Positions 1 through 5,369 of a stretch of 5,435 bases of DNA are shown one piece after another. The stretch comes from Hyphomicrobiaceae bacterium UBA2767 (GTDB taxonomy: Bacteria; Pseudomonadota; Alphaproteobacteria; Rhizobiales; Methyloligellaceae): positions 1-5,435 of the forward strand of contig DEIT01000216.1 of assembly GCA_002352635.1 (NCBI GenBank), in the 5' to 3' direction. Below the pieces are notes generated by a model. That model ran no database searches and was not told where the DNA came from. It was given only the letters and a program-made list of their open reading frames with translations. Positions within the stretch are counted from its first letter, which is position 1; each line of letters starts with the position of its first letter. The position numbers and the translations under genes are program-made.

Positions 1-321
1 GACAAAGGCTTTACACAATCTCATCAACTGGCGCTCGAAGCGGCCCGTTACGGCGGTGGGCAGGCTCTCGCAAGAACGCTACGCCGCGCCAACATCCTGA
101 CGTGCGGCATCGGCCTGCCCTTGCCCGCCATTGATGGCGACGTGAACGGTCTGCGGCTTGGCACCCCGGAAGTTGTACGCTGGGGCATGACTGCCAAAGA
201 CATGCCCGAATTGGCCGAACTCATGTGCCGGGTCATCATTCAAAATGAAACGCCGGAGCAGGTCGCCAACGATGTGACTGCGTTCCGCAAGCGTTTTGGA
301 ACATTGACGTTTATCCGCTAG
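1..321 (+). CDS. Serine hydroxymethyltransferase-family PLP enzyme, C-terminal part (5' end outside window)
   Basis: Frame 1 is open from the window edge to a TAG at 319-321 and encodes 106 residues, about the last quarter of a ~420-residue fold-type I PLP enzyme. The key block is NGLRLGTPEVVRWGM (residues 49-63 of the fragment). It matches the SHMT C-terminal signature whose arginine (here R52; R363 in E. coli GlyA, GIRVGTPA) binds the substrate carboxylate. A helical tail follows, ending in FRKRFGTLTFIR. SHMTs interconvert serine and glycine using tetrahydrofolate in the cytoplasm. The PLP lysine and folate-binding regions lie outside the window, so substrate and folate use cannot be judged. 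The wording differs from standard GlyA (VVRWGM instead of roughly ITRRGF), so a paralogue is possible, such as an alpha-methylserine- or threonine-acting enzyme. The stop is 17 nt before serB, suggesting co-transcription. The family is fairly sure; the exact enzyme is not. Confidence 0.75.
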   Translation, partial: DKGFTQSHQLALEAARYGGGQALARTLRRANILTCGIGLPLPAIDGDVNGLRLGTPEVVRWGMTAKDMPELAELMCRVIIQNETPEQVANDVTAFRKRFGTLTFIR

Positions 322-338
322 GTATTTGGAAAAGTTTC

Positions 339-1235
339 GTGACCCATGTCCTCACATTGATCGCCGCTCGGGCAGACGGCCTCGACGAAACTGTCATTGA
401 TCGGGTTTGCGATGCTTTACCGCACGCGTGCCAAGCGAACTGGCTTTCGCCAGGCGAGGCCTGCGACATTCACTTTGATACGAATGATGAGACATTCAAT
501 GCGCATGTCCGAAATACAGTCCACGCGGCAGTTGGCGATGCGCTCATTGATATCGTCTTCCAGCCCATTGAGAACCGGCGCAAGCGCCTGCTCATTGCCG
601 ATATGGACTCGACACTCATCGGCCAGGAATGCATCGATGAACTGGCTGATTTCGCCGGCCTAAAACCAAAGATTGCGGCAATTACTGAACGTGCAATGCG
701 GGGTGAGATCGAATTCGAACCTGCCTTGCGCGAGCGCGTGGCGCTCCTGAAAGGTCTTGATGAAAGCGTGCTCGACATTGTGTTTGACGAGCATATTACG
801 CTTAATCCGGGTGCGCGCGCCCTCGCTCGCACCATGAGCAGTGACGGCGCCGCCACCGTCATTGTATCCGGCGGCTTCACGTTCTTTACAGCTCGAGTGG
901 CAGAGGCTGCAGGTTTCGAAACAGATCAGGCCAACATTCTCGAAATTTCGGCCGGGAAACTCACCGGTCGTGTCACCGAACCCATCTTGGGACAACAGGC
1001 TAAACTCGACGCCCTGCGCCACTTCCGGGAAACCCTAGGGCTTTCAGTAGCGCAAACACTCGCCGTAGGTGACGGCGCGAATGATCTCGCAATGTTACGG
1101 GAAGCCGGGCTCGGTGTTGCCTATCACGCAAAGCCTGTCGTCGCGGAAAAGGCGCATGCCCGCATAGAGCATGGTAACCTCACGGCACTGCTCTTCGCAC
1201 AAGGTTACAACCGCGAGGAATTCGTGGAGGATTAG
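339..1235 (+). CDS. serB: Phosphoserine phosphatase SerB
   Basis: This 298-residue cytoplasmic HAD-superfamily phosphatase catalyses the last step of serine synthesis, O-phospho-L-serine to L-serine plus phosphate. All four HAD motifs are visible: motif I DMDST (D88 nucleophile, D90 acid/base), motif II SGGF (S177), motif III lysine K222 in QQAK, and motif IV GDGAND (D245, D249 for Mg2+). The cap segment with ECIDELAD and ITERAMRGEIEFEPALRERVALLKGL (about residues 97-140) is diagnostic of SerB. Residues 1-80 are the poorly conserved N-terminal region seen in alphaproteobacterial SerB; E. coli SerB is 322 residues. The start is GTG at 339, the first usable start after the upstream stop. Only a weak purine stretch (GGAAAAG, about 328-334) precedes it, so translation may depend on coupling to the upstream gene. 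No key residue is missing. Confidence 0.96.
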   Translation: MTHVLTLIAARADGLDETVIDRVCDALPHACQANWLSPGEACDIHFDTNDETFNAHVRNTVHAAVGDALIDIVFQPIENRRKRLLIADMDSTLIGQECIDELADFAGLKPKIAAITERAMRGEIEFEPALRERVALLKGLDESVLDIVFDEHITLNPGARALARTMSSDGAATVIVSGGFTFFTARVAEAAGFETDQANILEISAGKLTGRVTEPILGQQAKLDALRHFRETLGLSVAQTLAVGDGANDLAMLREAGLGVAYHAKPVVAEKAHARIEHGNLTALLFAQGYNREEFVED

Positions 1236-1262
1236 GCCACGCTCCAATCGGGCAGCGCGGCC
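1235..1262. terminator. Imperfect hairpin between convergent serB and degP (possible bidirectional terminator)
   Basis: GGCC (1235-1238) pairs with GGCC (1259-1262), CGCT (1240-1243) with AGCG (1254-1257), and CC (1244-1245) with GG (1251-1252), around an AATCG loop. There is one A-C mismatch and one bulged C. The hairpin fills most of the 39-nt gap between the two stops, where a shared terminator is expected. Neither strand has a clear T-run after the stem, so it is not a typical intrinsic terminator. It could instead protect the 3' ends of the transcripts. Confidence 0.3.
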
Positions 1263-1274
1263 CGCAAAATCTGC

Positions 1275-2783
1275 CTAACTTTCCACTGGTACGGCAACAA
1301 AGCGCAGTTCGCCCTTGCCGTCGGCGATCAGAAGAAGCACGGATTTCTTCCCGGACTTCTTTTTCTCTGCCACCTGGGTTTTGACTTCGTCCGGCGTTTT
1401 GACCTTCGAGCCCTGAACCTCAACAATTACCTGGCCTGCCGCAATGTTCTTTTGCGCCGCATCGCTGTCCGGATTGACTTCCGTTATCACAACGCCCTCA
1501 ACGGTTTTGGCGATCTTGAATTTCGTCCGCAACTCGTCCGTCATTGCCGCAAGAGAAAGGCCAAGCAGTGATGTCTTTTCCGGCTCCGCCTCTTCTTTTT
1601 TGGCCGACGCCGTCTTCGGCGATTCCTTCATGCGCCCAATCGTGACCTGAAGCGTCTTTTTCTCGTCATTGCGCAGAATAACGACGTCCACCGTCTTGCC
1701 GATCGCTGTACGAGCAACAAGTTTCGGTAGAATACGCATGTTTTCGACTTCTTTCCCGTCGAACGACAGGATCACATCGCCAACCTTGATGCCTGCAGAC
1801 TCAGCCGGACTGTCAGTGGTGACGTTGGCCACCAGTGCACCGGTTGGTTTGGTCATGCTGAGGCTTTCAGCAATGCTGTCAGTTACGCTCTGAATACGCA
1901 CGCCGAGAAGACCACGTCGGGTTTCCCCAAAACGGCGCAACTGGTCGATGACATGTGTTGCGGTATTGGATGGAACCGCAAAACCGATGCCGATGGAGCC
2001 GCCAGTTGGTGAAATGATCGCGGTATTCAGGCCAATCACCTCGCCTTCCATATTGAATAACGGTCCGCCGGAGTTGCCGCGGTTGATGGCCGCGTCCGTC
2101 TGAATAAATTCGTCATAGGGGCCGGAATTGATATCGCGCTTCTTGGCCGAGATAATGCCGAGGGTCACGGTACCGCCAAGCCCGAAGGGATTGCCGATCG
2201 CCATTACCCAGTCGCCGGTGCGCATTTTGGTGGAGTCGCCGAAGTTGAGAGCCTTGAGGGGCTTGTCCGATTTCACCTGCAGCAGAGCGATATCGGTTTT
2301 TGAATCGGTTCCGATAATCTTCTCGACCTTCAATTTGGTGTTGTCGTTGAAGTTGACGAAAATTTCGTCGGCCCCGTCGATCACATGGTTGTTCGTGACG
2401 ATGAGTCCACTCGAATCAATCACAAACCCTGATCCCAGAGAGTTCACGCGGCGCGGCCGGTTCGGCCGTCGCTGACCATTGAAGAAGTCTTCAAAGAAAT
2501 CCTCAAATGGCGAGCCCTTCGGCACCTTCGGCAGCGGTATTCCCTGCGTGCCCTTTACCGTTTGCGTCGTGGAAATATTGACCACTGCATCCTGCAGTTT
2601 TTCCGCCAGATCGGCGACGGATTGGGGTCCGCGCACCTGCGACGTTGCGCCCGATGTCATGGCGAGCATCAGAACAAGGGCGCAGAACACTGCAAAACTT
2701 GCAATACGGTTGACTCCATAGGGGCCACGTAGCGCGAACGCGCTGTACCGTTCTGTAACAGGACTAGTGTTGCTGATCTTCAT
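1275..2783 (-). CDS. degP: Do/DegP-type (HtrA) periplasmic serine endoprotease
   Basis: This 502-residue protein is an HtrA-family protease/chaperone acting on misfolded periplasmic and outer-membrane proteins. The N-terminus has a basic region and a hydrophobic segment (about residues 27-43), followed by SGATSQ, consistent with a Sec signal peptide or an uncleaved anchor. A trypsin-like domain follows with triad H133 (TNNHV), D164 (KTDIALL) and S238 (NRGNSGGP). SPFEDFFEDFF (91-101) and an Arg/Pro-rich stretch (105-112) form the LA-loop region. Two PDZ domains follow, about 291-383 (RGLLGVRIQ... SPAESAGIKVGDVI) and 407-500, joined by a charged Lys/Glu linker (387-403). The length and two-PDZ layout fit the DegP/DegQ/MucD group (E. 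coli DegP 474); which subgroup is uncertain. The ATG at 2783 has a strong ribosome binding site, GGAGAAG, six bases upstream. It is the last gene of the hflK cluster, 144 nt after DUF2065, and convergent with serB. Confidence 0.95.
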   Translation of the reverse strand: MKISNTSPVTERYSAFALRGPYGVNRIASFAVFCALVLMLAMTSGATSQVRGPQSVADLAEKLQDAVVNISTTQTVKGTQGIPLPKVPKGSPFEDFFEDFFNGQRRPNRPRRVNSLGSGFVIDSSGLIVTNNHVIDGADEIFVNFNDNTKLKVEKIIGTDSKTDIALLQVKSDKPLKALNFGDSTKMRTGDWVMAIGNPFGLGGTVTLGIISAKKRDINSGPYDEFIQTDAAINRGNSGGPLFNMEGEVIGLNTAIISPTGGSIGIGFAVPSNTATHVIDQLRRFGETRRGLLGVRIQSVTDSIAESLSMTKPTGALVANVTTDSPAESAGIKVGDVILSFDGKEVENMRILPKLVARTAIGKTVDVVILRNDEKKTLQVTIGRMKESPKTASAKKEEAEPEKTSLLGLSLAAMTDELRTKFKIAKTVEGVVITEVNPDSDAAQKNIAAGQVIVEVQGSKVKTPDEVKTQVAEKKKSGKKSVLLLIADGKGELRFVAVPVES

Positions 2784-2789
2784 GAGTCA

Positions 2790-2796
2790 CTTCTCC
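2790..2796 (-). promoter_or_regulatory. Ribosome binding site of degP
   Basis: On the minus strand GGAGAAG lies six bases before the ATG at 2783. It supports this start and the unusually long 26-residue stretch before the hydrophobic segment, which contains no other in-frame methionine. Confidence 0.75.
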
Positions 2797-2810
2797 GACA
2801 TGCTTTACAT

Positions 2811-2834
2811 GCCGCCCGCAACCACCGGGCGTGC
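2811..2834 (-). other. GC-rich hairpin in the degP leader
   Basis: CGCCCG (2813-2818) pairs perfectly with CGGGCG (2826-2831) around a 7-nt loop. GC (2811-2812) extends the stem to GC (2833-2834) across one bulged base. It sits 14 nt upstream of the degP ribosome binding site. No T-run follows in the degP direction, so I read it as an mRNA stability or attenuating structure, or chance, rather than a terminator. Confidence 0.35.
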
Positions 2835-2927
2835 TGGATTTTGTTCACCGGGATAATAGCGCAAACTTCGAGGTCCTTCGCTACCCAAACTTAGGCAGCC
2901 ACGAAACTTTGAACAGTGTCCGGCTCT

Positions 2928-3113
2928 CTAACTGCGAACCAACCAGACGATGAGTACACCCGCCGCAACCGCACTTGCACCAGCAGTTCGCAGACTTGAC
3001 TCCGGCATATGTGAGGCTGCTTCCAGCATGCGCCGGCCAAATCCCGGCGCCAACGCCCATAACAACCCTTCAATGACCAGAACAAGCCCAAAAGCAACAA
3101 GCAACTCATCCAT
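2928..3113 (-). CDS. DUF2065 (YjeT-like) small inner-membrane protein
   Basis: A 61-residue protein with two predicted transmembrane helices, about residues 4-21 (LLVAFGLVLVIEGLLWAL) and 42-58 (RTAGASAVAAGVLIVWL). A short loop between them contains APGFGRRML and a conserved-looking Pro-Glu. The order (acidic N-terminus, VIEGLLWAL-P, G-RRML, then a glycine/alanine-rich second helix) matches the DUF2065 family, whose E. coli member yjeT lies directly after hflC. No biochemical function is established to my knowledge; conserved linkage suggests a link to HflKC/FtsH membrane protein control. Its ATG overlaps the hflC stop by one base (TAATG, 3115-3111) and has no strong ribosome binding site. Translation is therefore probably by reinitiation after hflC. 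Membrane topology is inferred from hydrophobicity only. Confidence 0.85.
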   Translation of the reverse strand: MDELLVAFGLVLVIEGLLWALAPGFGRRMLEAASHMPESSLRTAGASAVAAGVLIVWLVRS

Positions 3114-4006
3114 TATTGTGCGGCTTTTGGCTGCTTCCGCCCTTCTGAATCCTTGAGATAGCGGAAGAATTCACTATCCGGCGAAATGACCAGCGTCGTG
3201 TCACTACCCTCAAGGCTCTTCGGATACGCCTGCATCGACCGATAGAAGGCGAAAAACTCCGGATCGCGCTGAAACGCATCGGCGAAAACCTTGTTTCGCG
3301 TCGCATCTCCCTGACCGCGAACGATCTCGGCCTCGCGCTTGGCCTTGGAGACCAATTCGACCTGCTCGCGCTCGGCTTGTGCACGGATTCGGCGCCTCTC
3401 GGCGTCACCGACTGCGCGAAGCTGTGCGGCTTCCGCAAACCGCTCGGCATTCATGCGATCATAGGTATCCTTGAGCACGTCTGGCATCAGATCAGTACGG
3501 CGGATGCGAACATCGACGATCTCAACACCGAGCGAGAGGGCTTCACCGCGCACCTGATCGCGAATTTCAGTCATCATCGCCGCGCGATCCTTCGACAGGG
3601 CGGAATCAAAAGTGCGCTTGCCATAGGTTTGCCGCAAGGCGGCATCGAGACGGGTTTCAAGCCTGTCGCGCACCTGGTTCAGGCTCGCCTGTGCCGTCTC
3701 GCGGAATTTCCGCGGATCGACGATCTTGAGCATGATGATGGCGTCCACATTGTAGCGACGCCCGTCGACGACCTGTACGCTCTTGTCCAGACTTTCAAAA
3801 AACAGCAACCGGTCCTCAACGAAGACGAGTTCTTCGACAATAGGCATTTTGAAATGAAGACCGGGCGTCGTTACCGTCCGCTGGATCTGGCCAAGGCGGA
3901 TCACAAGCGCGTTCTCACGCTCATTGAGAACGAAAACCGATGAATATGCGACAAACAGCCCAACGGCCAGAAAGACCAGGAGAAAGGCTTTAATTCCGTT
4001 TCGCAT
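3113..4006 (-). CDS. hflC: HflC, SPFH-domain modulator of FtsH
   Basis: A 297-residue inner-membrane protein that forms, with HflK, the large periplasmic-facing complex surrounding the FtsH AAA protease and limiting its access to substrates. It has one N-terminal transmembrane segment (about residues 5-25, IKAFLLVFLAVGLFVAYSSVF). The SPFH/band 7 domain (about 22-190) carries the HflC-typical VLNERENALVIRLGQIQR, TPGLHFKMP and RRYNVDAIIMLKIVDPRKF. A charged helix (188-240, AERFAEAAQLRAVGDAERRRIRAQAERE) probably forms a coiled coil. The C-terminal part, FAFYRSMQAYPKSL followed by TTLVISPDSEFFRYL, is also typical. E. coli HflC is 334 residues. The ATG at 4006 is preferred over an in-frame GTG at 4045: it is preceded at 4 nt by a near-perfect AGGAGGT and gives the usual short N-terminus before the membrane helix. 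It overlaps hflK by 17 nt. Confidence 0.96.
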   Translation of the reverse strand: MRNGIKAFLLVFLAVGLFVAYSSVFVLNERENALVIRLGQIQRTVTTPGLHFKMPIVEELVFVEDRLLFFESLDKSVQVVDGRRYNVDAIIMLKIVDPRKFRETAQASLNQVRDRLETRLDAALRQTYGKRTFDSALSKDRAAMMTEIRDQVRGEALSLGVEIVDVRIRRTDLMPDVLKDTYDRMNAERFAEAAQLRAVGDAERRRIRAQAEREQVELVSKAKREAEIVRGQGDATRNKVFADAFQRDPEFFAFYRSMQAYPKSLEGSDTTLVISPDSEFFRYLKDSEGRKQPKAAQ

Positions 4007-5111
4007 CGCTACCTCCTGTAGATTGGCCGCCACCTGAACGGGCACGTTTGGCGATCTCAGGAAGCGGCAGATACGGTACGACGCCCGAACCCTGTTGTCC
4101 CTGCTCGATAATCACCTTGTTTGTTTTCGAATAGACTTCTTCCAAAGTCTCAAGGAACAATCGCTTGCGCGTCACGTCCTTGGCCTTGGCATATTCGTCA
4201 TAGACCGAGATGAACCGCTGCGCCTCGCCTTCGGCCTCGTTGACCACGCGCGCCTTATAGGCTTTCGAGTCTTCGAGGATTTTCGACGCCTCACCACGGG
4301 CTTCGCCAAGCAGCTTGTTGCGGTATGACTCAGCTTCTCGAATGAACTTGTTCTGGTTCTGCTCGGCGCGCTGGACTTCCTCGAAGGCGTCGATCACTGC
4401 GGGAGGCGGATCCGCCTTTTCCAGCTTCACGCCAGTGACAAGAATCCCGGCATTGTACTTATTGAGCGTAGTCTGAATGAGATCCTTGACCTGATTTTGT
4501 GCTTCCAGGCGCCCCTGGGTGCGGATCTGGTCGCCCTGGGTCCGTCCAACTATCTCACGCATGGAACTCTCCGCGACAACGCGAACGAGCTTCTCGGGGT
4601 CGCGCACATCGAACAGATACTTCTTCGCATCGGAGATTTTCCAAAGCACCGAGAATTTGATGTCTACGATGTTCTGATCGCCCGCCAGCATCAGCCCTTC
4701 CGGAGAACCACCGCGCGAAGACACGCCGAAATTCATCTGGTTTTCTTCCTGAACCTTCGGCAGACTCACCGTCTCGATGGGCCAGATGATGAAATGCAGT
4801 CCTGGAGGCGTCGACCGCGCGAACTTTCCAAAGCGGAGCACGACGCCTTCTTCTTCCGGGCCCACGGTATAGAAGCAATTCATCAGCCAGATGCCAACGA
4901 CACCCAACAGAACAAAAACCCACAAAAACTTACCGCCGCCGCCGCCAGGTATTGCCTGCCGTAAACGGTCCTGCCCCTTGCGGAGCATATCCTCAAGATC
5001 GGGCGGTTGACCGCCGCCTCCTCCGCTACCGCCTGACGGGCGCTGGCCCCACGGACCGCCGCCTCCACTCTTCCATCCTCCGCCCCCGCCGCTTTGATTG
5101 CTCCAAGGCAT
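3990..5111 (-). CDS. hflK: HflK, SPFH-domain modulator of FtsH
   Basis: A 373-residue partner of HflC in the FtsH-modulating membrane complex. Residues 1-36 are a glycine-rich, tryptophan-dotted cytoplasmic segment (MPWSNQSGGGGGWKSGGGGP), typical of HflK. An amphipathic stretch DLEDMLRKGQDRLRQAIPGG (38-57) and one membrane helix (about 61-80, KFLWVFVLLGVVGIWLMNCF) follow. The SPFH domain (about 80-250) carries YTVGPEEEGVVLRFGKF, TPPGLHF and QNIVDIKFSVLWKISD. A charged helix (about 247-310, EVQRAEQNQNKFIREAESYRN) precedes the conserved RKRLFLETLEEVYSK (315-329), and the tail is Gly/Ser-rich. E. coli HflK is 419 residues. The ATG at 5111 is chosen over an in-frame TTG at 5213. MPW is the family start, AGGA lies 9 nt upstream, and the extra 34 residues are not HflK-like and run across an inverted repeat. 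It is the first gene of the cluster. Confidence 0.96.
   Translation of the reverse strand: MPWSNQSGGGGGWKSGGGGPWGQRPSGGSGGGGGQPPDLEDMLRKGQDRLRQAIPGGGGGKFLWVFVLLGVVGIWLMNCFYTVGPEEEGVVLRFGKFARSTPPGLHFIIWPIETVSLPKVQEENQMNFGVSSRGGSPEGLMLAGDQNIVDIKFSVLWKISDAKKYLFDVRDPEKLVRVVAESSMREIVGRTQGDQIRTQGRLEAQNQVKDLIQTTLNKYNAGILVTGVKLEKADPPPAVIDAFEEVQRAEQNQNKFIREAESYRNKLLGEARGEASKILEDSKAYKARVVNEAEGEAQRFISVYDEYAKAKDVTRKRLFLETLEEVYSKTNKVIIEQGQQGSGVVPYLPLPEIAKRARSGGGQSTGGSDAKRN
4011..4017 (-). promoter_or_regulatory. Ribosome binding site of hflC (inside hflK)
   Basis: The minus strand reads AGGAGGT, four bases before the ATG at 4006. It is the strongest Shine-Dalgarno match in the window and decides the start. 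It lies within the last codons of hflK, so hflC has its own efficient initiation while remaining on the hflK mRNA. Confidence 0.85.
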
Positions 5112-5156
5112 GTTGGTCTGTCCTGTCTTTGCTATCTCGGTTGTTCGATGATTTTC

Positions 5157-5179
5157 CTGTGCTGCCAAATTCAGCACAG
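5157..5179. promoter_or_regulatory. Perfect 8-bp inverted repeat upstream of hflK
   Basis: CTGTGCTG (5157-5164) and CAGCACAG (5172-5179) are perfect reverse complements separated by 7 nt (CCAAATT). The centre is 57 nt before the hflK ATG. The arm spacing gives about a 15-bp centre-to-centre distance, so it could be a dimeric regulator site. If transcription starts farther upstream it would instead be a stem-loop in the 5' UTR. The regulator is unknown. Confidence 0.45.
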
Positions 5180-5254
5180 CACCGGTTCCTCGGTCTATGG
5201 CCCAAGACACCAAGGCCCTGCCGCCACCCGGTACGGACCGGTGAAGTCGAGTGG

Positions 5255-5283
5255 GTTATAGGACACCCACGCCCGAGAAACAA
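5255..5283 (-). promoter_or_regulatory. Candidate sigma70-type promoter of the hflK operon
   Basis: On the minus strand TTGTTT (5283-5278) and TATAAC (5260-5255) are separated by exactly 17 bp. The -10 matches the TATAAT consensus at 5 of 6 positions, the -35 at TTG only. The predicted start near 5248 gives a leader of about 137 nt before hflK. A GTGGGT/ACCCAC inverted repeat (5251-5256 and 5265-5270) straddles the -10 box and could be an operator. Judged by eye only. Confidence 0.4.
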
Positions 5284-5298
5284 TGCGATGCGGGCGGG
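5267..5298 (-). other. GC-rich hairpin between the dehydrogenase gene and hflK
   Basis: CGCCCG (5270-5275) pairs with CGGGCG (5291-5296), extended by CC (5267-5268) with GG (5297-5298) across a bulged A at 5269, with a 15-nt loop. It lies about 70 nt downstream of the dehydrogenase stop on the same strand, so it may end that transcript. However, no T-run follows it. Its base overlaps the GTGGGT/ACCCAC repeat, so the two structures cannot form together. Confidence 0.3.
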
Positions 5299-5369
5299 CC
5301 CGAAACCTCTCAATCTAACAGTCTGCGTCGTAATCGCTCCACGTCAAGGCCGCATTCAGTAATGAGACA

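Larger units (their letters stand above)
2784..2927 (-). other. DUF2065-degP intergenic spacer / possible degP leader
   Basis: These 144 nt separate the DUF2065 stop from degP, in contrast to the overlaps joining the three upstream genes. In minus-strand order the spacer holds an imperfect inverted repeat near 2877-2914, an isolated -10-like TATTAT (2858-2853) with no convincing -35 at 17-18 bp, the GC-rich hairpin at 2811-2834, a GCATGT direct repeat, and the ribosome binding site. I see no small ORF. No EcfG-type pair (GGAAC plus CGTT) is present. The spacer could carry a secondary degP promoter or an mRNA processing site; this is inference. Confidence 0.4.

Noticed and set aside
470..880. 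Minus-strand open frame of 136 codons
   Set aside because: Antisense to serB, whose catalytic motifs are intact; its Ser/Arg-rich composition is typical of a shadow frame.
2877..2914. Inverted repeat after the DUF2065 stop as a terminator
   Set aside because: The stem GCTGCC/GGTAGC needs a G-T pair, the outer TTC/GAA pairing is interrupted by three unpaired bases, and no T-run follows.
3377..3943. Plus-strand open frame of 188 codons
   Set aside because: It lies wholly antisense to hflC, has no recognisable motif, and the minus-strand frame is an unmistakable HflC. It is a shadow frame.
4497..4964. Plus-strand open frame of 155 codons
   Set aside because: Antisense to hflK with no domain-like pattern; explained by the codon use of hflK.
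5140..5190. GGAAC upstream of hflK as a possible EcfG general-stress promoter
   Set aside because: No CGTT follows at 16-17 bp on the minus strand, so the bipartite consensus is not met.
4952..5362. Plus-strand open frame of 136 codons across the hflK leader
   Set aside because: It covers the glycine-rich start of hflK in antisense and the inverted repeats; it is Arg/Pro-rich with no family resemblance.
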